This document shows positions 56,549 through 64,000 of a DNA stretch of 64,000 nt, one piece after another. The position numbers and the translations under genes are program-made. The notes under the pieces are model-generated. The model was not told the DNA's origin. It was given only the letters and a program-made list of their open reading frames with translations, and searched no databases. The first letter of the stretch is position 1; each line of letters starts with the position of its first letter. Origin of the DNA: Ehretia macrophylla (Eukaryota; Streptophyta; Magnoliopsida; Boraginales; Ehretiaceae); contig CM075773.1 in the NCBI GenBank assembly GCA_037974665.1, positions 47,136,080-47,200,079 on the forward strand, in the 5' to 3' direction.

Positions 56549-56699
56549 GGACTTCTCTATTTGGGGTAATATCTAATTTATTTACAGACCCTTGGGCGTA
56601 GTGGGTTTGACCTGTACCATATTTTGGTATCTGCGACAGTATACTTTTACAGTTTCTTGGATTCATTTTTTTTAAAGGAAAAGAATGGAAGGGGAGGGG

Positions 56700-57136
56700 T
56701 GTTTGGATTATAATTTAAAAGAAAGTAAAGGTTATAAAGGGGTTTTAAAATTTTTTATTTTTTTAATTAGAAAGATTTTACAATTTTTTTAATTAGAAAT
56801 TTTTTTAGAAAAAAATAAAAGGTTAAAGACAAAAAATTTTTATTATCCTCAAGTATTTTATTTTCTCTTCACAATTACTCTTATTGTACCTTAAACTCTA
56901 CGTTGTCCCAAGAGACATTCAAGTAATTTTTTATTTAAAATTGTCATTTTCTATCCTTTTAAAATTGTCATTTTCTATCCTTTCTTTCTCAAATCCAAAC
57001 AAAGGATTATAAATTTTTTTTTTCTTTCCATTATTATTTTATTATAATCCAAAAAAATGAATCTTTTTCCTTTTCTTTCATTTATTTTTCTTCCTCTAAT
57101 TTCCTTTCCTTTCCATTACTTTGTGCAATCCAAACA
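56700..57136. mobile_element. MITE with TGTTTGGATT ends
   Basis: Left 'tgtttggattataatttaaa' and right 'ttgtgcaatccaaaca' are inverted, with purine-rich and pyrimidine-rich sub-terminal stretches ('gaaagtaaagg' and 'cctttcctttcc'). Same family as 40759-42122 and 51873-52220. Confidence 0.75.
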
Positions 57137-57150
57137 CTATGTTAATGCAA

Positions 57151-57547
57151 GGGTAAATCGTGCAAATAGTCCCTATTTTTTATACATTTTTTCAAGTTGG
57201 TCTTTAATATTGTAAAAAAATTATACTAATTTTTAATATTTACAAAAGTTATTCAAAATGGTCCTTATTATTCAAAACTAGCCAATTTAATCCCTATTAT
57301 TTTCAAATATTTTAAATTAATCCCTAAACATGAGTCCTATGTAGGGACTAACTTAAATTTTTTTTAAAAACAATAGAGGCTAAATTGAATTTTTTTAAAA
57401 AATAATAAGGACCAACTTCATTAGTATTGAATGATAGGAATCATTTAAAATTATTTTTATAAATATTAAAAATTTTTATAAATATTTTGAAACATTAAGA
57501 AAGATATTAAAAAAATATGTAAACAATATTAAATGTGAAATTTACCC
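57151..57547. mobile_element. Foldback Mutator-like element with TAGTCCC subrepeats (3 of 4)
   Basis: The ends are GGGTAAAT and its inverse ATTTACCC. The arms carry 'atagtccctatttttt', 'tggtccttattatt' and 'aatccctattattttc' repeats and their inverses. A perfect 9-bp target duplication TTAATGCAA flanks it (57142-57150 and 57548-57556). It lies 15 bp beyond a MITE. Confidence 0.9.
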
Positions 57548-57649
57548 TTAATGCAAAACAGGTGCTAAGAAGATACTGCGAAAGAATGTCGTAATTCTTT
57601 TTTCAGTTTTTTTTTTATTTTTTTTGTCTAATTTGTTTTTATTCTTTTA

Positions 57650-57810
57650 TGCAGAAATAAAGCTTTTTGGCGGTTCTCCTTGGTGGACCTTCATATGAGT
57701 ACCACGTAGCGGTAGTCGGGTGCCTCCGTGGCCCCTCAATACGAGTATGTCGGTTGGCGGCCATGGTTCTTCGTACGAATGCCAAGTAGCTGTTGTTGGC
57801 TTGTAAGGGA
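57650..57810. repeat. GC-richer island with three degenerate repeats of about 45 bp
   Basis: 'accttcatatgagtaccacg', 'gcccctcaatacgagtatgt' and 'ggttcttcgtacgaatgcca' start successive similar units, each followed by 'tagcggtagtcgg'-like sequence. The + strand translates to GGPSYEYHVAVVG in the first and GSSYECQVAVVG in the third. It is distinct in base composition from its surroundings. The minus ORF at 57639-57851 is its shadow. Confidence 0.5.
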
Positions 57811-57859
57811 TGAGATTTTACTACCTTTACTCTTTTACCCGTGTAATGCATAGATATCC

Positions 57860-58353
57860 CACGATTGTAATGTGAATATTCTAAAAATATAAAATATAGA
57901 ACTAATTCATTGAACTGTTTAATTATATATTGAGAGACTATAATATATAACTACTCTATATACTATACTATTAAAAAAATAAACAAATACAAAAATATAA
58001 GCATTTATAAAAATGTGACAATTAACAATATTTTACATAGATCATGTGTTTAAAAAGATACATGTATGTATATCTTTTTTTCAATTTGTTGTCACACAAA
58101 GTTCATGTTATCTCTTCTAGTTTGAAGTCATTTTTACTCCTTACCCATACCTTTATAGGATATAACTGAAAATATATGATCTGATTGAAATTAAAATAGT
58201 AAGCAAATCATCTCAAAAATCACATATATATAGCGTAAGATTTTTTTTTTTATTTCTACTATTACGATATAATGTAAACAATGATAAAAAGGAATATAAA
58301 CATGTTAAATAGAATCAAATGTATGATATAAATAATATGAAAGACATACTTGC
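57860..58353. other. No gene; probable 3' part of the Helitron
   Basis: AT-rich sequence downstream (minus strand) of the helicase codons. I could not identify a CTRR end or terminal hairpin with confidence. Confidence 0.4.
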
Positions 58354-59340
58354 CTAGTTTATTATATGGAATACTTCTTTGTAAACCACATTGATTATAG
58401 TTTTTAATACTTTATTATTGTCATCGTTTATCAAAATCTTCAATCCTTGTTTAATTGTCACTCTTAAAAGTGTAACATATAGTTGTCCACGATTGAAGCC
58501 AGGTCTTGAAAGATATAAACCGACGTAAGAAAGACTTTGACCTTGACTTTTGTTTATAATCATGACAAAACTTACCACCAAAGGAAATTGTCTTTCCTGG
58601 AATTTAATAGGCAAACTATGATTAGATGGGATCATATTCATCCGGGGTATTAACAAAATATTTTCTATTGATAAGGGTTGGATTTTCTTTAGTCGAGCTT
58701 AGCTCAACCCTGCAAAACAACGTAAAGGGACAACGGGTGTTATAGCCTGCGTACCTCATCGGGTGTAAGAGTGAGTTAGTATGTTCGAGCTCAAATAATT
58801 TACTAAGAGAGAGATAACAATTAATGAGGATCGATTACCTTTGTTTAGTGTATTCAATAGGTTATTTATATTAACACTCAGTAATGGGAAAACATTTAAT
58901 GTATAATGACGCCACTTGACCCATATCCAATTTTTTCTTTTATCCAGCGGATATTACCCAGTGGTTATTGTTTATGTCTAGCGTGCACTGCCCAAGCCGG
59001 CAATCACATCATAAGACTATTCCGGGTAACACCACTCGGGTTGGGTTATGCCCATATTTAGGTTGGGTCGATTTATACCCACATCATCTATGTTACTCTT
59101 GGAAATAATTTTAGCTTCAATAACATGTTTACCAATCTTAGTAATTTGCAGTCTCATTCTGTTGCATAAGCCATTAGACTGATCAATATTTCTCTTATTA
59201 TTATTATTATAATATGTTATGTCTAATTCGATATCATTGTAATAGAAATTTGATGGTAAGATTTTAATTTGATTATATGTGTATGGTTGATGCATTCCCA
59301 TTTTGAGCCTAATATAGTTAGGGGATGGAAATGGCATTCA
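58354..59340 (-). pseudogene. Helitron PIF1-like helicase, C-terminal part, interrupted by a solo LTR
   Basis: Minus-strand codons read NIDQSNGLCNRMRLQITKIG, KHVIEAKIISKSNIDD, then (after the inserted LTR) LIPRMNMIPSNHSLPIKFQE, MIINKSQGQSLSYVGLYLSR, NRGQLYVTLLRV and NVVYKEVF. These are the last helicase motifs of plant Helitron Rep-helicase proteins. The INKSQGQSL and GQLYVALSRV blocks are diagnostic; the latter is altered here (TLLRV). The Rep domain and the Walker A motif are not visible in the window, so only the C-terminal part survives. A Helitron is a rolling-circle DNA transposon; this copy is dead. Confidence 0.88.
58669..59086. mobile_element. Solo LTR, 418 bp, within the Helitron helicase
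   Basis: Starts TGATAAGGGTTGG and ends ACCCACATCA (TG...CA), with TCTAT on both sides (58664-58668 and 59087-59091). Its removal rejoins the helicase codons SNIDD and ENILLIPRMN, confirming both boundaries. There are no internal genes. The family is not assigned; the size fits a small LTR or TRIM-like element. It is a fossil, younger than the Helitron copy. Confidence 0.85.
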
Positions 59341-59443
59341 TCATCAAGAATGACCAAGATCACCTATCTGCAAAAATTTTGCCACCACCTCTAAACATGC
59401 CTCTATGTTGATACCAAGTCCAATCTGAATTATATTAAACTAC
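59341..59443 (-). other. Probable further Helitron sequence
   Basis: Minus-strand codons such as LQIGDLGHS are compatible with Helitron ORF sequence upstream of the helicase end, but the match is weak. Confidence 0.3.
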
Positions 59444-59869
59444 GGGAAAATTTCATATTTAGTCCGTATTATTTTTTAAAAAAAAGTTTTAATTTGGTTT
59501 TTATTATTTAAAATTTATCAATTTCATCTTTATTATTTTCCCAAAAGTTTGAATTTCGTCTCTATTATTTTTAAAAAGTTTCAATTTATTATTTTCCTAA
59601 CGTTTTAAATCTGTTCCTATTGTTTAAAATTAATCAATTTAGTCTTTATTATTATTTTTTTAAAAAAAATAAAATTCGTCCTTAATGTTTCTTAGAAAAT
59701 TACAATTTAGTCCTTGAATAATATGAACAAATTTAAATTTTTAAAAAAATAATAAAGAAGAAATTGAAACTTTTAGCAAACAATATGGAGGAAATTGAAA
59801 CTTTTGAAAAATAATAGGGACAAATTAAAACTTTTTTTAAAACAATTGGGACTTTTTGTGATTTTTGGC
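59444..59869. mobile_element. Foldback Mutator-like element with TAGTCCC subrepeats (4 of 4)
   Basis: The end 'gggaaaatttcatatttagt' faces the inverse of 'gggactttttgtgatttttggc'. Arms of 'tttcatctttattattttcc' and 'tttcgtctctattattttta' units are followed by their inverses ('ataataaagaagaaattgaa'). The flanking 9-mers TTAAACTAC and TTAAACTAT match at 8 of 9. Confidence 0.85.
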
Positions 59870-61070
59870 TTAAACTATTACATATAGCAGCAAGAAGTTG
59901 AAAGTAATAAACCTTGTCAATAACAACATTTATAAATAAACAAACTTTGGCTAATTAATGAATGACCAATGCTATATATTACTCCTTCACCTATCATCTT
60001 TCCTTATATAGTAGAATTTTTACTATATATACGAAAATTTAATATTCAACACACAAATTATTACTATACAAAGAAAAGGTGAATGTGTGATATAAAGTAT
60101 TACTCTTAATGGAATGTTTCCTCCTATGGATACTTTTGCCTGAGTAAATGTGCAACTTCAGTCCATATTGATATGTGAGAAAATTCTTATTCTTCTAGCT
60201 TGAATAAAGCCTTGGATTTATACTTTGTCCTTTGTCTTTGTTCTTCTTAAATAAAGAAACTGAAAATAAGTGGGCAATAATAAAATCGATAATGAAATTT
60301 ACAATTTGCATGATGATTGTATGCCACCTAAAAACAAATGATAAAAATCGTTGTTCAATTCGCCTTTTTGTCCTATAAAAGTTAGTTGGCCATATTGTTA
60401 GCCTACTCTAAAAACAAAATCATTCATGAATACCTCTTTAATTGAGAAATCCAATCAAATAGAAACAAAAAAACCAATAAAAGATTTGAAAGCAAAGCAG
60501 ATCTATTAGGAATTGAGTGGGGCTTGTAGACGTAGACAAGAGCTTTTAGGAGTCAAGTTTGTTGAGAACTTCCAAATTTTGAATGAAAAAATAAATATTT
60601 CTTAAATAAAAATTCTAAATCTGTCTCTGATTGAAAATATCGGATTCCTTTGCTATAATCCACTCTTGTATCCCAGCCACCTTCTACACTCTATTTTGCT
60701 AAGCCATAATTACTTCTATTGTTAATTTAAGAAAACTTTCAGATTGGTGTTAATAAATGTTTCAGAATCACAAATAGGGAAGAAGATGTTTAAGTTGCAG
60801 ATTAGTTGGCAAATTGGAATCTGATTAGTTGGTTTTTTTTTTTGCATAATATATTACTATATACTTAACTCTTTCATTAATCTCTTTGCAAACTGAATAC
60901 GACTTACACACATCAATAATCCCATTAATATCAAGATATATAAGCCAAACTCTATGTCCATTGTTAGCCAAACACACTTTCATCTCTTCTCTAAAACATT
61001 ATTAATATAACCACACAAGCGAACAACACTATTACATCCTCTGTCAGTATAATAAGCAACGTAACACCAG
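59870..61070. other. No gene seen
   Basis: AT-rich DNA without supportable features. Confidence 0.5.
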
Positions 61071-61165
61071 GCCATTGTTCAAGTGGTATACTTCTCATTA
61101 TGGGTGTGAGAAATTATAAAATCAATTCTCGTGTCTTGTGAGTGATTTTTTTTTATATGTGTTTA
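61071..61165 (+). mobile_element. SINE-like sequence
   Basis: 'ggccattgttcaagtggtat' (A-box-like), 'aaatcaattctcgtg' (degenerate B box) and a T-run (61147-61154) resemble the order seen in the SINE at 48890. No target duplication was found. Confidence 0.4.
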
Positions 61166-62640
61166 ACATTAGTAACATAATTATACTACTACACCATTGT
61201 TGTGTAAGAATTAAACAAAATGAAAAAAAAATTAATGAAATAAAATACTATGTCGCATGCAATTATCTTAATGGATGAGGTAGTAAAGTAAATTAAATAT
61301 ATAGTGACCGGTTATAAGGCAAACATCAGAAGCTGGTGGATCTCTGCCTTTTTGAAACTCATCAAGAACGGCCTATATATCTCTTTTCCCTCACTCTCCT
61401 ATATTTCATTACTTGATTTCAATAATTTAGTAATTTATTGGTTTATCATGCTTAAATATTTCAGGAATCATATAATAAGCATTATTACAAAACAATTAAA
61501 CAATTAAAGTCCATCTATTTGAGTGAGGGATTAATTGCAAATTTAAAAAATCAAGTCTAATAACAACATGTATAACCATCCTTTTATGTGATGACATGTT
61601 CATGTAATATGAGAAATATATCGCATTCGACTAATTAAACCTTACAAAACGTCCAAAAAATAAAAGAAGAGAATTAAATATGCCTAATAAAGAATTTTAA
61701 CCAATATTACCAATGTAAGAGAGAGAATGCAGATTTCTAGTAAAAATAGTTATTTACAAAAAGAACTAATAGTAAAAAGGCAAAACTTCTTGGAAAGACT
61801 TTAGTATGAACACGACTATGAAATCAGCTCTAGATCAAGAATCGAATTGAGATTTTGTAAAAGCTTGAAAACTCCAGGATCTTAGATTTTACTTCCGATA
61901 CAGATCATACGTGAGACCCAAGTCCTACATAACGAATCATTAAAAGGGATAACCTCTTAACCCCTACATATTTTTTTGGTCGAGAAGATCAAAATTTCAT
62001 TAAAACAAAACAAAATTACAATTTACCCATTTTAATAATAACGAACCTCGTTAGATTGATGTTAGAGCCAAGAGAGAAGGGGAATGAATACAAACATCAC
62101 TGTTCTTTTTATGCAATTTCAACATCCATGCCAATTGTGCTCACTTGCATGAAACTAAGTATACCGATGATGATGAACGATAATTTTTCACGTTTATGAA
62201 ATAGAAATTGTTAGAATAGAAGTCATTAGGAGTTGAACTTGAGTGTGTCAAATCTTAGAGTACTCCACAAAAAGAGGACGAATCAATTCATAAGATCATG
62301 CAAAAAGAACTCGAAGCTCTTCAAGTGAAAGAATATGAGATGTATTTGCAGCATAAACGACATGAATTGACTATGCAATAAATTAAGAGTGCATCCGATT
62401 CCACTGATTTCCTTGGAAGAATTGGAACATCTAGCTACAGAGCTGGGTATAAGTATTTCTGAAGACAACATTAAGCTCACCTGAATAATATTTTGGAGAA
62501 AATTCTCGACATTGCTATTTTATACTTCGTTCCATTTTACGAGTTCTTCAATTCATTTCGTTGTTGATCTTTGCTTAAATGTAATATTAGCAACTTGCCA
62601 TTTGTGTTTGAAATAAAAGGAGTATTATACATTCTGGAGC
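61166..62640. other. No intact gene
   Basis: 62290-62390 on the + strand reads KELEALQVKEYEMYLQHKRH before a stop. It is charged, helix-like sequence that might be a relic exon; I cannot assign it. Otherwise nothing. Confidence 0.4.
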
Positions 62641-62689
62641 TCTTCATTGAATACAGAAATAAAAATAGTTAAGTGTGGTTTTCATGGTT

Positions 62690-62885
62690 TGCTAAATGGT
62701 ACACTACAATGCCATTTTTAAGCAATAGTAGGTTTTACAACACACTTCTTGAAGCCCTTCGATGACTAGGTCAGAAAGAAAGGGCTGCTAGAGTGTGTTA
62801 AATGAAGCAGCAAAAGGGGGGACTATGTCTTGAATATTTTGAAGAAACAAATTTGCATCATGTGGATGTACACAAGTATCACCTG
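62690..62885 (+). pseudogene. PPR-SMR protein pseudogene fragment
   Basis: From about 62733 the + strand reads FYNTLLEALR, a stop, then LGQKERAARV. After a frame change it continues with LNEAAKGGLCLEYFEE and HHVDVHK. This order (FYN.LLEALWWLGQKERAARVL.EATKRGLFPE...VDVH) is that of the junction between the last PPR repeats and the SMR domain in chloroplast-type PPR-SMR proteins. The expected tryptophan pair reads Arg-stop. It is a fragment of about 60 codons with at least two lesions. The SMR domain proper does not follow. Confidence 0.6.
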
Positions 62886-64000
62886 ACTTTTAATTTGTCA
62901 TGTCTCTTTCCTAAAAATGTTGACATGCAGCGAAAGTTTATGAAAAGATTTATAATAAACAAAAATCATTAGATATATAATCTGTAAGTCTATCATTGGT
63001 AATTGTATTATTTCAATAATAAAAATAAAAGTGATGCCTGCATAAATATTGGCTATAATATTTATGTGAATAGTTCATTTATTAAAATAAAAAATTAGAA
63101 AAATAGTTGAAAATGCTTGCATGAAAGTTTTGCATTTACCTGGAGATAATTTAGGCAATGGTTGTAGTGTCATAACTGCACACTGTAAATGACAATAATG
63201 GAATTATTATTATTATCCATTAATAGAGCATAAACAAAAGCAAATGGTTCACCTCATCAATTTGCTAATGTTAGTAGCAGAGAAAAGAAAGTTTTGAAAG
63301 GAAAGAAAACAATATCATCACATCACTCACTTTATCGATAAGAATATAGCGAAATGATCAAAAAGTTTACTTAAAGACGAATCAAGAAATCATTTTCCTT
63401 TTTGGTCTTGCTTCTACTAACATTTGCTTTTCATCTAATGTAGCTAGGGTATCCAGTTTTGGAATTTGCTGTTGACTTCAATTCAAGAGAAGAATACTTT
63501 GAAAACGTATACAAAATAAGGTCTTCTACAGATAGAGATAAAATAATTTAAATAAATATAAGATAGAGTTCTAATGTACATAGGATACATATTTATGATA
63601 TAATTTAATTTAATAACTCAAGAGGTGTTTATCATTTAATTTAACTTAACATAAAAAGTTAATTTCTGATATAATATTAATATATTTACACGTGGCATAA
63701 TATGATTGTTCATGTAGAGATGCTCATTAAGTGACACATGGCAATATGGTTGTTCTCTTAGAATATATAATGATTATGCATATATAAACCACATTTTCGA
63801 TTAATTCTTACTTTAGTTGTAAGAGGTATTAAAATTAATTTTTGTATTTAATGTCTTAAATAATGTAAATCAATTTGGTTCTTTTTCAAATTAAAATAAA
63901 AAAGGGTCATTCACCATTCAAGATAAAGGTAGTTGACCTAGAGAGTGGTAAAACAATTCTAAATTGAAAAAAAGGTATTTGTTATGAAATTATCTAGATT
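62886..64000. other. No gene seen
   Basis: AT-rich DNA without ORF, RNA gene or recognisable repeat. Confidence 0.5.

Overview
This is an AT-rich, intron-poor, repeat-dense stretch of nuclear DNA from a flowering plant, most likely a eudicot. The plant assignment rests on the L1-type LINE with a DUF4283-like ORF1 and a terminal RNase H, the Ac-like hAT transposase, the Helitron helicase, the long-LTR element primed by initiator tRNA-Met, the many MITEs and SINEs, and relics of plant MYB and PPR-SMR genes. I cannot resolve the genus. There is no operon, phage, CRISPR array or rRNA/tRNA gene.

Layout. 1-23 kb and 43-56 kb are two parts of one decayed gene cluster. A single small membrane-protein family, which I do not recognise by name, appears as at least 11 clear copies or fragments (near 550, 1660, 5389, 10631, 16106, 19179, 43036, 45205, 45673, 54456, 54765). 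Five more diverged relics lie near 3780, 5624, 18195, 19396 and 21753. Only the copy at 54765-55382 (205 codons, about four membrane segments) looks intact. Flanking DNA is shared between copies in direct and inverted blocks, so the array grew by DNA-level duplication rather than by retrocopying. It has since been littered with transposons.

10.9-13.5 kb is a Mutator-like element with 10-bp target duplications, itself carrying a solo LTR. 16.7-17.6 kb is a 5'-truncated LINE that landed in a family copy. 23.9-38.6 kb is one nested composite: a degraded Ac-like hAT element whose transposase is split by a 6.7-kb non-autonomous LTR retrotransposon with a GATAC target duplication, and whose 5' region is split by a nearly full-length 6.3-kb L1 LINE. 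Immediately beyond, 38.7-39.8 kb holds the C-terminal part of a KUA1/MYB1R1-like MYB gene, now a pseudogene split by a foldback element.

40.7-42.1 kb is a MITE containing another foldback element. 48.3-50.6 kb is a large imperfect inverted repeat with a SINE in one arm only. 56.7-59.9 kb holds another MITE, two more foldback elements and a Helitron helicase relic with a 418-bp solo LTR in it. 59.9-64 kb is mostly featureless apart from a SINE-like sequence and a small PPR-SMR pseudogene relic.

How it fits together: the only candidate functional host gene is the one at 54765. Everything else is fossil or repeat. I did not find a convincing new enzymatic or defence system. The most interesting items are the unnamed gene family with its repeated N-terminal duplications, the four palindromic foldback elements built from tandem 'TAGTCCCTATT' subrepeats with 9-bp target duplications, and the nested insertions whose joints can be read to the base.
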